A DNA stretch of 64,000 bases from Lasioglossum baleicum (taxonomy: Eukaryota; Arthropoda; Insecta; Hymenoptera; Halictidae): assembly GCF_051020765.1 (NCBI RefSeq), contig NC_134933.1, forward strand, positions 11,567,461 to 11,631,460. Reading direction: 5' to 3'. A program made the position numbers and the translations under genes. This document shows positions 1 through 13,200 of this stretch, piece after piece. The notes beneath the pieces are model-generated. The model was not told the origin of the DNA and did no database searches. It worked only from the letters and a program-made list of their open reading frames with translations. How positions within the stretch are numbered: the first letter of the stretch is position 1; every line of letters starts with the position of its first letter.

Positions 1-419
1 ATGGTTTATTTTATCGGCCGCGGTATTGACGAAAACCCTGAATTGAATCCTCTGGATTCATTAGATGCTATTTTTAAAGTGCATCGATCGCTGAAGATCG
101 CCTCTGCGAATGCAAAACTCGAGTTATCTGCATTCATGCGATAGACGGATGCAGCGCTTACAATGATGGTTCGTCTATATATGGCGATCTATAAGCATAC
201 AATGGGTAATACGGAAATTAATGTGGAAATTCATTTAAATCAAGCGAACTTGATGACCGCCATTTTCGCACAACGTGATTATAGTATCTGCCTGACGTGC
301 GGAGAATTTGATGCAGCAATGTCTGAATCTTCTATTAGATATTAAAAAATGAACCAGGTGTAAATGTTGTCGACGTTTTAATTTGTTCACATATTTTATG
401 CAATTCTATTTGTAAGAAG

Positions 420-621
420 TAGATTGCGGACGTTTATGCAATTTCCAATTCTTATAGACAAATTTCAAGAAAGTGGAATGGAATAAAATTCTATTTGTCA
501 TGGGAACAGCCTTTGTAGATCTAAACATAAATAAAAATCGTACTAAGTTCTATAGAATTTTATATTATAGCATTTTTTGAAAATTTTCATAAGTTATAAA
601 TGCATAAACATCTGTAGTCTA
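420..621. mobile_element. Short inverted-repeat element, family A (copy 1)
   Basis: The left end reads TAGATTGCGGACGTTTATGC and the right end ATGCATAAACATCTGTAGTCTA, imperfect inverted copies of each other, 202 bp apart. The same ends and spacing recur about twenty times in this window. There is no coding capacity, so it is a non-autonomous element (MITE). The autonomous superfamily is unknown; TA-flanked Tc1/mariner-like is my guess. Confidence 0.7.
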
Positions 622-1820
622 GTAATAAGTCTATCTCACATCTCTCTAACAAGTCATAAATCTTAAATTTAATCTATTCCACTTAATAATTGTAATTGAA
701 CGGATGTGTTTAGATACGATAGTAAGAAAAATAATTAATTATTACGAAAAATGTATTAATACGAAGCCTAAGAAGTTAGGCTGCCAGCTCCTGTGCTATT
801 CAGCGGCGCCAAAACTGGGCTCAAGAACTAACAATGATTTACAATACTAACATCGCTAAAAATTCCGTCAACGACGAAATACTTTCTACCTATTTAGGTA
901 GAACCTAAGAACCTTTATAACCAGAGAATGTATGTGGTCTAAGTGCACTCATTTTTAAAAAATTTCCACTTAAACCACTTTCATAATTATGGAGACATAC
1001 GAGAATGCTCACGCCCGGGGTGAACAAACTTGAATAATATTATATATTTTGATCTAAGGGAAGATGACGTTGCAAAATGTTATGGAAGGGAACAGGCTTG
1101 AAATAAGCATAGGTATTAATTTACAAAATCTTGATTGAAAATCTTTCAATACATTTGTTCCCAACACAAATTTTTAATAATATCTAATCCACCTCTGGTA
1201 AGTCCCTGGTCCTCCTGGCCCTCTGGTCCCGGAGCCCGACCGTATTTCAAATAGTAAATAATAAATAATTCTATTTATTTTAAAGTTTGCGTACAACTTT
1301 GAAAATACAATATTTTATTTGATGTAGTAACTTATGAATTTTATTTGAAGAATATATTGTAAATATTTGTATTTTTTATTTTAATTATAAATATTATTGC
1401 TGAAAATAATGGCTCGGATTCAGTACATTTATGAGTGTAAATCGTGTCCTAACGATAATATGTTTATGCAGTTTCTCAGAGTATTACAACAATGCAAAAA
1501 GTAAAATATTTTATTTTGTGTTTCAGATTGTTAATATAGAAATATTTCATTTTCTGGATCAAATTGTTGAAATAGATATATTTTATCTTGAGGTTCAGAT
1601 TGTTAAAATAGAAATATTTTATTTTCGAAGTTGTATATCTTATTTGAAATACTATTTTATTTAGCCAAAATAAAATCTAAAATATTAAATAGTATTTGAA
1701 ATATTTTTTTCGCTAAATAATGCCCACTTGGACTCGGCGCTCTCGCCGAGCTCATTGTCAGACGCGCTTGCAAGCAGCGATGCGCAACTCTCTTATTGAT
1801 GATCGACAATTATTGATAAA

Positions 1821-2075
1821 TTTATTATTTCTAGCTGTTTAATGTTTATAACAACTCCTTTTGTCAACGATGTCAACGAGCACTCTCTTGACCACCTTGC
1901 CACCTAATTTTTTAGTAAAAATAGGCAATACAACTCGAGGTGCAGAATAACTTTTAAAGTACATTATGATTAAATTTATTATTTCCAGCGGGTTAATACT
2001 TATAACAATTCCTTTTGCCAACGATATTGACAAGCACTCCTTTGACCACCTTGCCATCTACTTTTTTACAGTATA
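1821..2075. repeat. Imperfect tandem duplication, period 154 bp
   Basis: The block starting at 1821 (TTTATTATTTCTAGC, then TTATAACAACTCC and GACCACCTTGCCA) is repeated from 1975 with about 80% identity. The - strand of each copy can be read as a short peptide containing a GK-V-VK-VLV-IV-KR motif, so this may be the remnant of a coding repeat, but no intact gene is visible. Confidence 0.7.
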
Positions 2076-3420
2076 TGTAGTCTTTAAGTCGGATCCTCGG
2101 GTCCGTTCTGCGACATAGATCTTGTAGAACTACTATCTTTTTGTGACCTCACCGACTGCGCCGAAGACAAGTAATTTTGTTATCTTTTATTCGCGGTTTG
2201 AAATGGCTATTTCATTTGACAATTGATGATAATATCGATATGGTTACGTGGTGATTCGCCTCCTCACCGACAAGAATCTCGTCAGTGGCCTTCTGCACCG
2301 ACGACCATCGGTGGCTTTCTGTTTCTTACTCCAGCCACAATATATCCTAGATGGCGTTTGAAAACAGCATAATTTTTGGGAGGACACGATGTACCGTAAG
2401 GCTGGCCTCGTCGGTGCACAGGGTCAAGTGCATAATTGCACCTATCTTAGAATGAGACTAGCCATCACCTAGTTCGAATGAAAGTAGCTACTACCTTTAA
2501 CATTTCTGCGAATAGAAATGCTTATTAGAATGATATTCATAATTGAAGTAAATGAAGAATAAGTCGATCAAATATTTTAACGCTTCCCAGCAAAGTAAAA
2601 GGCACGGTTTCACTCTAAAATCGGTGTAGCGGAATGCACTGTTACGTCATTCGATATTTCCTCGGAACTCGAACCATCCGCAACAGCTGTAAACATATGA
2701 ACAATTATACGTTTTTTTAATCAAATTGTTACAAGAAATCAGAAATCAGGCAGTTATACAGCCACCATAATTAAACAAAATGTCGTATCACTGAAAATTG
2801 AAAATATAGAGTCTGTGTTTATCGATTACTATGGATTACTATGGAATCACATGTGGATCAGCAAGATTTGTAAAATTTGCAATTCCTTTACGATTAAAAA
2901 TTCTTGTTTCTATTTTTTGTGGGCATGTCTATTATTACTAAAATTTCAATAGACTGTCGAACGTTTTACAGACCTACTTGAAAAAACTATTCGATCTTGC
3001 TTACGGGCCGATCAATTCGCTGGACTCTCAATGAACGCACGAGGATCCCGTTATCGTTTCGTCCGAGTGGGTCACCGACACTTCGACACAGGAGGTTTTA
3101 CTCATAGCTGCTTCGATGTGCACGTATCGAACCTGTACTGAACAGACTGTTCTTCTGGAAGCTTGGTGGGGTTGAACAGGACCGTCCATATTCCCAAAGA
3201 ATCGCAGAAAATACGATTTTTCTTTTTCACCTTCTTTTAAAAATTTCACAATTCTATCTGGACCATAATACATCAAACTAGCCATTAAACCTCTTAACAC
3301 TAAATCAAACTACCAGAATTTCGAAATTTCATCGTTTATGACAACATTTCTTTGGACGTTTCATAAAAATCGCCAGAGATCTAAATAAATCCAAGTGATA
3401 TCTAACTACATAATAATAGA

Positions 3421-3765
3421 TTTTTCATTTCACAATTATTGGAACTATGAAGTTGCTTACGAGGAGATTGATTCAATAAATTTCTTTATCCAAACGCATA
3501 TTGCAATCAAAATTGCAGAAAATATGAATAAACAGAGCCTTGTCATTTATATAAGCTAAAACATTTTGATCGCTTTAAGCGCTCGGTGTTAACACTGATA
3601 TTTTTCATTCTACAATGATTGAAATGATGAGGTTGCTTACGTGGAGATTGATTCGATAAATTTCTTTGTCCAAACGCATAGTGCAATAAAAACTACACAC
3701 AATACAAATAAATAGAGCCTTGTCATTCATATAAGTTAAAACATTTTAATCGCTTCTGGTGCTGT
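3421..3765. repeat. Tandem duplication, period 180 bp
   Basis: Two adjacent copies begin TTTTTCATT at 3421 and 3601 and share GTTGCTTACG, GGAGATTGATTC, ATAAATTTCTTT and AGAGCCTTGTCATT in the same order. A third, dispersed copy lies at 10421-10590 inside intron 1 of the downstream gene. This looks like a mobile repeat that duplicated locally. No termini were resolved. Confidence 0.75.
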
Positions 3766-3838
3766 TCAGTTTTAAAGCGTGCATTTTGATCAACCGTACG
3801 CGAGTGTATGCAACGCACGCACACAAGAAGTGTACATC

Positions 3839-3848
3839 TATATATAAA
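3839..3848 (+). promoter_or_regulatory. Candidate TATA box of the chitin-binding protein gene
   Basis: TATATATAAA lies about 390 bp upstream of the first coding ATG at 4230. A start about 30 bp downstream (near 3870) would give a 5' leader of roughly 360 nt in one piece, or a shorter one if a leader intron exists. Supported only by motif and position. Confidence 0.35.
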
Positions 3849-4229
3849 CTAATAAAACGTTTGTTACACTTGCGCGAGAAAGGGGAAGGGTGGGGGCCAA
3901 GAAAGTGGAGCCAAGTTTCAGCCGTCCCTGGAAACCAGATGGGGTCTGAAAGTGCCCCGCGTGCTCGCCTTCGAAGAACATATCCATGCAGTATTAGTGT
4001 TCACGGGAACGAGTTACCTGTCGCAACTCTTTATCTCCCAATCGTTGACGATCACGTTCGCCAGCGGCTCGACAGGACAGTTTCCTTCAGGTGACTCTTC
4101 TCCATCGCTGTGCGAACACGTTCTAAATAAGTTTTCGAGTTGTTCCTGTTGGAGAAGGAATCATCGGAGGAAGTTCGAAATCTATCAACTTTCTAAGAAC
4201 TGTGACAAATCAAAACTGGATCGACCAGT

Positions 4230-4269
4230 ATGAAGATCGCCACGACCTTGTTCCTCTTCTTAGTCGTCG
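4230..4269 (+). CDS. Exon 1: start codon and signal peptide
   Basis: The sequence reads MKIATTLFLFLVV and is followed by the donor G|GTATGT after the first base of the next codon (phase 1). It has a basic residue, then a hydrophobic core, as expected of a secreted protein. Joined to exon 2 the codon becomes GGA (Gly). Confidence 0.8.
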
Positions 4270-7200
4270 GTATGTACGATTTGCCCTTACTTCGACTAAA
4301 CGCAGTTTCTAGCTTCGATCCTTTTAATTTTTAATCGATTAAGTCGTTGGATCTTTCCTCAACAGTCTCTGTATTCTATGAACTAACTGATTGTGCATTT
4401 CGTATTTAATTGAGTGCGTTTCACATTTAATTACGTGCATTCCTAATTTTGCTCGGAAGTATTATTCGTATTCGTTTTAACCTGAATGTAATCTGTGTAT
4501 TATATTTTGTCTGTGATTAAGAAATTTTACTACTAATGAATGAACTACAGGCGCTCCCATTTGTGGAGGAGTAACCTAATTTATACCAGCGTCTAAATCG
4601 AAGGACCATGTATGAAAAAGAAAAATGTTCCTAGTATTGTTAATGGTATTAGTTGTCTGTGAATGTTGCTTTGAATCTGACTTAGCTAAAAGGAAAGGAA
4701 TAGTTGCAGTGTTATTAGTGATGCTAATTAAATCTGATCTCAGCACTGATTCAAGTTCCTCTCCCTTATTATACATGCACAAGATTTATAATTTATACTT
4801 CTAATAAGATCTTTTATATATAAATAATATGGAAGGACACAAATTCTTAGAAAATATGAGCATATTTGAGGAAAGATTGAACATAGCTTAGTCGACGTGA
4901 ATTGTGCCCATAATTATACAAGTGGTCTAAGTGAAAATTTTTAAAACTAAATGAATTCAATATAATTATTACGATATTATAAAAAATTGATCGTTAGATA
5001 GTGCTTGTTATTTCAACATTCTTTGGAATTCATTAATAAATATCTCGAAACAAGAAATATACGACTTAGACCACTTTCATAATGATGGGCATAATTATGT
5101 CCGCGTCTAAGACGTCACGTGGCCAAATAAATTACCTTCCGGGAGCTAAGCCCGTTTGACAATCTCTAAAAGGTTGTCCTTTTTGGTGGCACAGTACACG
5201 CGTCACGTTTCGTAATGATTTTGCGTAGAAGCGTGAAAGTGTAAGCACTATAGATCACGTAATTGTCACACGAGATCGCAATCTTAGTAACTGATTTTTC
5301 GTATGTTGCATCCTCTTCTGATTCCTCGAATATCGAAACTAGAAACTGTGGTATCGATTGCTCGGCTAACACTTTGGTATGCAGATGCAATTATTGGTGC
5401 ATCCATGTATCAAATCTATTTTTTTCGGGGCTGTGCAAATATCTTAGTGTTAGCAATAAGCCTTAAGAAAATCTCTACTTAACATTTTGTTAAATTCATG
5501 CATTTTATTTTGATCAATGTTAATTTACATTAATATTCCAAGTAGAGCCTATTCGGTGCACAAATTAAATCGTGGTTTCGTGCATAATTGAAATTAATAA
5601 ATTTTACTTTATAATAAACTTCATGTCAAATTATTTTATGCATTTATGACAAAAATAAATAGGTGTAATTTAAAACAGTAGAAACATTCAAAGAATTTAA
5701 AAGTCTTGTAAAATTATTTTCATCCTATTATATGTATTAAGAAAGAAAATAATCTTCCACTCCAGAGTTTGTTGCAATTCAGGTTATAATATTTTTATTT
5801 TGCATAAAGATCCGCTGTCTAGTGATTAGCTACTCGTAAGATAGAATAAATGCATAGAAGGTATTGGAGATTATTATTAATAAATTCACGAATAAACAAA
5901 CTGATTTGTGCCCCTAATATAATGGAAGATATAAAAGCTTAGTAGAATGTCTTACAATTAGTAGAATGTAACAAAATGTTTAGTAAAGATCCGTACGCAG
6001 ATTTCGTTGCTACTATATTTATTATAATATTTTATGAAGTATCTAATCACGGGTCCCTAATTTTTATCGCTTTCTTTTATTACTGAATTATTTCGAATTT
6101 ACGTTGGAAGCGTGTATCTACATTTCTTGGGTTATTTTTTCGGGCCTTTTCCATATAATTTATGCCTTGTATTAAAGCATATTATTTATACTCTGTGCTA
6201 TCGAGCCCTGACTTATCTCGACTGGCTGCACTGTCCACTCGATCTTATCACTCAAATTTCCTTTATTACTCGGTCCCATTACTATCGGACATAACACACG
6301 TGGTCTTCAAATAATGTTCTTCTTTCGATACTAATGGCGTAGTACTTCTTCAGAGTGGTATCTGCGACTTTCTTCACTTGAGTGCAGAAGATCTCTATGT
6401 AAATACGATCTTGCATACGAAATATTGTAAAATCAGGTTACTTCTCTTGATCCCGTGAGCTTGGTTCCGTGCGCTTTCGCGGGACAACGAACATAATCTG
6501 CGATCATTTCACGGTTTTCTTCGCGACGACGTAACCGTGACTCGTATGTTAGATTCGATATACTATGAAGGATTATATAAATTATATATATTGGTTTATT
6601 CGCGCATTTTATGTTACGAAAAATTCAAAGACTCTTAAAAATCCATGTCACATAAGAGGGTAAGGTACGTGAAGGAATGAATAAATGAAATTGAAATATA
6701 AACCTCACAGCTCAAAATATAAATAACCTGTTATTATGTTAAACAGTGTTCATACAATATAGTACGAGAAAAATTATGATTTAATGTAACAAAGATAAAA
6801 ATGTACATATTAATGTAAATAGGTGACTGAATAACAGGTGTTACAACATATTTAACCGTGTGTAAGATTATGACTCGATCTTGCACGTATAGAAACTCGA
6901 TTTCGAATCGAAAAAGTCAGATTTGACTGAGCGCAGCATGCTTAACCCCTTGCCGTATCACTTTCTTTACAGTTACAGTGATTAAAACGTATTTATCCCC
7001 AAAAATGTCGTAGAAGAGAAAAGAAAATTTATATTATTTGTATGGGTAAATTTATTTTAATGCTCAAGTATCGATTACAAACGAATCAAATTTTATTTCA
7101 TCTAAAAAGAAACGCGTAACATTCATATTCGTTAGACTTTGTTAAAATCTTCATGACGAGTCTGACTCGATAAAATACGGCAAGGGATTAATTCATTTAG

Positions 7201-10200
7201 ACGCCATCATAGGTGTCACTTTGAGCGGCATGTTTATCCACGTATACTCCGCAGTGGAGGGGAGATTCGTTTTTCGTAGATCCTGCGGTTTCCGTTTTGG
7301 TTTTCTTAGATCAAGGCATTACTGTGCCTATGAAGGATCGATGTTTTTGAGTAGGTATCATTTGATACTCTAACTATTAGTACATTTTATTACTATTACG
7401 TACTATTAGGAGCTCATACTAATTGAGAATGATCATGCACGTCGAAGATCACGTACATCGAGATCATGCACATCAAAAACATCAGGATCGATGTTTTTGT
7501 GTTTTTGACTAGGTATCATTGGATACTCTTGATTATTATGATATTTTGTTACTATTACGTACTATTAGGAATCGATACTAATTGAGAATGATCATGCACA
7601 TCACCAGAGCAGCAGCAAAGTCGATTGTACGCACCGTTGCGATCTAGAAAGTGCAAAAGTATCGGGTGTCATTGCTGAAAATGGCCAGATCGTGAAAACA
7701 GAAAGAAATAGAACAGATCGTCGACGAAAGTAAGCAATTCCACCGTTCGATTGCCGGCATGCGGGAAAGGGGATCGAAATCGATGGTAATTACATATTCT
7801 CGAGATTTGAGGCAATGCTCCTGTAACACACGTGCCGACTATGATGGAATATAGGTCAGAGGAAGAAGGTGTCTACGCGACGCAGTGACTTCGTCCACCT
7901 GCACCGATTTTCGTTGGCAGGATGTAATGAATTCACCATTATCCTGTCAAATCGATCGTAACACTTTCCCTGTATTTAGCGAAACAATAACTTTCACCTA
8001 TTAATTGCTGGATCTGTTACAACAACGCGCCACACGAATCGCGTGCAAGTCGAAGCCGTTTAGCCAGCGATTAAAAATTCAGTAAATTATATAAAATTAA
8101 TTTTGTCGTGGGATAGACACGTTTGGGTATCAAGAAATAATTAAAAAAATTTACGTCCTTCTGTATTACCATTGGATCGAGGATTTTGTAACGAGTTTGT
8201 AACTTTGAATAATTAAGAGACGTCTTTTTCATAACAAAACAAATTTCTATTTATTATTTAGTTCCATATATGTATGGACTAAAAATTTTATGGTATCTAG
8301 CGAATATCTGAAATTAATTTCGATTCTGTGGGATGATAAATAATGATTCCCACTAGGATTTCGACGGTTCGGCTATTTGGGGAACCGGGTCAACAACGGG
8401 TCTGCGCGATCGCTTTATTTCTGACTGGATACTTTCTATCCACCTCTAATCAGCCGTAGGACCCCTCCATGTGTTCCATGCTAGTCGATTATCAAGAGAA
8501 CTTGTTTTTTATTAAGCAATCTCAGCTTCTTATTGCGGATTTTTGTACATTTATGAAGAAATTGGCTGGTTGAACAGACATAAACAATCGATTAAGGGAT
8601 GACGTGAAAATATTTTTATTTTGCATAAAGATCCGCAGTCTACTTATTAGAAAATATTTTCTTACATCTTCAGCTTGTAATATTTAAAAAACGAATACAT
8701 GGCCACCTAATATGATCGTATACATAGAAATGGCAATGGCAGCAGCGGCTTTGAAGGCGCGTCACCATCAAGGTGAAGGTAAAGGTCGTTCAAGGGAAAC
8801 AGTTGCGCAGGTTTGTTCGTTCATCATTTCTAAATAGAACAACGGTAATCATGGGATCCATTCAACGAGGAAAAGAGAATTTTGCCTTGATTCATGGCCT
8901 ACTACTGCTTCCCAATTATATCATGACTCGGTTACATTAGGTGAACTCTGAGATGAGCAGTGAAAGTATCCTTGAGATTTGTACCGCAAAAGTCATCGTC
9001 CTAGATCGTAGCGAAACAGAAATTGATTTTATTCCTTAAGATGTTTGATAGGTTGAGAACTAATGTAATTTTTAAATTCTTCCAGTCTTCGATATTTTCC
9101 CAGGGAAAGCATATTGGTCTAATAATTGTTCGCAGCCATTCATGTGTTCTACATTTGATTCGTCTGATAGACGTGCACGCGAGCCATTATTGTTCATGAG
9201 GTTTCGAAGAAGTCAGGATACAGCTAATTCTGGCGACAAGAATGGGACACGCGCTTGCAACCATTTTTCCAGAGCTTTTTTTCCATCATACATTACAGTC
9301 ATTTTAGATTGCAGAAACTGAGAACCAGTATTTGTTTACGGTAGATTAAATTGACTGCTCGAGGTGTCAGGCTAAAAACTCTCACGTTGATCGTAATTGT
9401 CCAATAATGGAAAAGAACAAGCAATTAACTGACATTTTCTTCCGTAAGCCGGTCAAGCGATGGATTCTCATTAGTTCTGATTGTGCTGGACAAAGTTAAG
9501 CTTTCTCGTTCGAAAATTTCACCGTGTTCGAACAGCTATAAAATTTCTACAGGCTCTTTTCATTTTTAGCACTCTTCGAAATTCATTTCTCAAGTTCCGT
9601 TACCAGCGGATACAACCAGTTTGATTAAACTGACTTCATAATTTCGTTAGTTACATTCTATACGCAGAATTCAAGAAACAGGTTGATATTGAATTTTCTT
9701 AAAAAATTAATTTATAGAAATATCAATTCTCATAAAAATCTATTCATACCTGTACGTTTTAAATTGTACTTATATATGCAGTGACCACGGAAAATTAGAT
9801 TGATTTAAAGAGAAATGTTTATTATTAATAATGCAGTTTATAATATATTTGTAATTCCATACCGAATCTGTATCATCAACCTTACGTAATTAATTTTTAC
9901 TCGAACGTTTCATCATTTCATCTGACAATCATGTTGTGCAATTTCACGAAGTCGGTGCTGAACAATAAGATGACACTAACCATTCCACTATTTGGAGCAT
10001 GAAGGAGAATTGTCGAGAAAATTGGCATGAAATGGAAACGAGCTGCTTTGTTTCCATCGACTGTAAATCTGTCCGGTTATGTTACGACTTTTCCTTTTTT
10101 CGTAAAAACGGAGGAAGTGAGAAACGGAACTGACTTTTGGAGTATGAGGAACCTCTGTCGTCGGTCAACATGGTCGAAAGATGAGTCGACCGTTCAAGTG

Positions 10201-13200
10201 GGTCAGTAGGCTGTGGCCCAATGGCACGCCCGAGATCCGGCAAATCTTTTCCGAACACGAATTCCGGACTTACCTTTCACAACCTTTGGGACATTCTTTG
10301 AATAATTAGAAAATATGCTTAAATGAAGAGTAAACACGTACGTGAAATGTACTAATGATTGTTGTCTGAGAATAATCCACATTATTTATCAACACTAAAC
10401 CTTCCGCTGGCAGTTTTATATTTTTCATTTCATAATTATTGGAATTATAAAGTTGCTTACGTGGAAATTGATTCGATAAATTTTTTTATCCAAGCATATA
10501 TTGTAATCAAAATTGCAGAAAATCTAAATAAATAGAGCCTTATCATTTTTGTAAGCTAAAACATTTTAATCGCCTTCAGTGCTCGGTAGGTTTAGTGTTA
10601 AGGTTTTAGTTATTAATAGACGGCGGATTTTATGCATTTATGGGAAAAATGAGTGGGTGCAATTTAATACAGTAGAAAAGTTACAATGATTTAAAAGTGC
10701 TACTCTAGTTTTTTCTCAGCTTGTAATTATTAAAGTAGGAATAAACTGTTTATATGGTTCAAGTCACTTGCAATTGGTGCAAACAATTTTTATTTTGCAT
10801 GAAGGTCCGCACTCTAGTTATTATTATATTAAGTTATTTATGTGAATCATAAAGAGGATCGATTTTTTCCTGCACTAAATTAAGTTCATTGAGCAACGGA
10901 TTTACAAATTTGTTCGGCAGAATCGATATGATTCATCGATTTATTCCAGAAGTGAAAGTAGCTGGGACGATTGACCGATGCATTTTGTTAAGAATCTTCG
11001 AAACAATATCATCTAAAGGAGATTTCCAATTATTCAGCAATTTCCATTTTAGAACATACACTACTGTGCAAAAGAAAGAAGCATCCAATATAATTATAAG
11101 ATATAATGACAAACAATATCTTTATGTAGAAATTGTATTGTACAATCATTGATTTATTGCATTTAAAGTGTTAGATAATCCGCAATAACAAATATATTCT
11201 CAGAACTATTCAATTAAACAGCGGAATCCTTTTTCATAACTTACTGTCTTTCTATTCGATTTTTTACGATTTTCTATTAAATATGGCCGGGTGCTTCTTT
11301 CTTTTTCACAGCAGTGTATAGTACAAATGTACAGTACACATAACGTACGTTTGAATTATGGCACGGTCTTGGCACGTTCCTTTCCAGAAACCGCAAATAA
11401 AGGACGACTTCGTGATTTCCTTAAGAAATGCCATTATTCCTGACGCCTGGGGACAATCTGACGGTCAGCGTTAGAAACCTGTCGTCGTTGTTTCGTGATT
11501 ATGGTTGACAATAGAATATGTAACGCTAGATGACTCATTTCACTGGAAGATTACTTTCTCGAAAAGAAAACGATCTCGTGAAAACATTAAGCAATTACGC
11601 CGTATGCAGGGGATAAACGTCGTTCTGAAATTACTGTCAATCTCCGCAGCATATGGGATTCATCTACAGGGTGTCTTGAAACGAAAGAACCTTTCTCAGC
11701 GAGAAGGTTCCAATACATCATTTTCACCAATTTTATAATTTCATTAAATGTGTCAAAATGAACATTTCCGAAGAGAAAAAATTAGAAAACAATTATTCAA
11801 GAAGTTTGCACAGCATACTTCGCTTTGTAGGTATTGTTCCGTTACATGTTTCGTTAAACAGCATTCCTGACTCCTGAATCCCATCACGATGTTCAGAAAA
11901 TGATAAAGAATCGATAGCACAGATTAGGTGCAATGAATTATGGCCCATACGAACGTAAATCATTTTAGTCGACACATTAGAGTCTTGCCGACTGCTAACT
12001 CAACGAATTGTAGCTTCATTTAGACAAAATGCTAAATTTCCGGTTTCCACAGAAAACTTTCTCCGAAAGTATTTCCTCGTTCTCAAAATTTGCATGGATT
12101 ACTTTTCGCCATAGTACTTTGTTCAAGCGGATTTTAGTCACGTTTTATTTATGTTTCAAAAAGAGATAAATCCTGGAGCTAAAAACTCTTGCCTAAGACA
12201 AGACATTTAAAATTTATCTCGAGTTCGATTTAAGCATGCAAATCTATGCGTTAATTACGATGGAATGTATAGGGTGTTTCGAAAATCCAGTGAAATCGAG
12301 CGATGCTACGAAGTTGGATCGGAACAGAGATCCATGGTGTTCTTTTCTTCCCGTTTGGTTGCAGGCTGCATGTGGCGGGAGACGCTAGGCCAATGCGTGT
12401 TTCAATCGGACTTTGGTTTTGCACTAAACTGTGCCTTCAAAAAGTCCACCCTCTTTCGAGTGCGAAATCTTGGAGGTGTCAAAGGCTACGTAGGCTTGGG
12501 TGAGTCGAAACAAACCGCCGATGCCGATGGAAAAATAACATTTCATCATTGTCATGTATTGCGAAAGAGAATATCATTCAATCGAGTTACAGAGGATCCA
12601 AAATCTCGCAATTTGTCGCTCGAACTATTAATTATACTGTAGACCGATGAGTCTGATGTAAATCTGTCTCTGTAGAATTATTGTGAATATATCTATCTTA
12701 TTATTAACATCTAAAATGTATGTATTGCTGAATCCTGGTGGAGGCTTGCTTGTAGTTGCTTTGCGTGCGTATTTAAATCACTTGTGGCTACAGCTTGTGT
12801 GACGATAATTATCGCAGATCCTGCAAATGTATTAATAATGTACTTTCTATTTCTGATCACACTACGTGTTTCGTGACTAATTTTTCCAGCCTACAAAATA
12901 ATATACTGTCTCGTTCAGAAGGAAAAAATTTAATTCTCCGTTTAATCCCATGCCCCAGATTCTTACATAAGGTACAAGTTATGGCACACTCTGGAAATAT
13001 CATATAAACGTGTAATTACCTATAAATGAATGAATATAAACGAAGTAAAATTATTTAGTGAATAAATGAAATCTGTAAGCATATATTTGCACGTGGAAGA
13101 ACTATCAGTTTCATTGGAGTAAAAATTCAAAGAAATTTTGGTTTATCACATAATAACCTTGTACTTTAAATATTTTATTAAATTCTATCACAAAAATCGG

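Larger units (their letters stand above)
1..3838. other. Left intergenic region with decayed repeats
   Basis: No gene can be supported here. Position 1 opens a 48-codon frame ending in TAG at 145-147, followed by a 60-codon frame at 163-345; neither resembles a family I recognise and no clear splice sites join them, although a fragment of an upstream gene's exon is possible. The rest is AT-rich with three recognisable repeats, listed separately: a 200-bp MITE, a 154-bp tandem duplication and a 180-bp tandem duplication. The stretch at 2095-2160 also occurs, inverted, near 46427. Confidence 0.5.

Noticed and set aside
12265..12642. A 125-codon frame on + inside intron 1
   Set aside because: It starts within a GGGTGTTTCG sequence seen at repeat edges, lacks splice sites joining it to neighbours and resembles no family.
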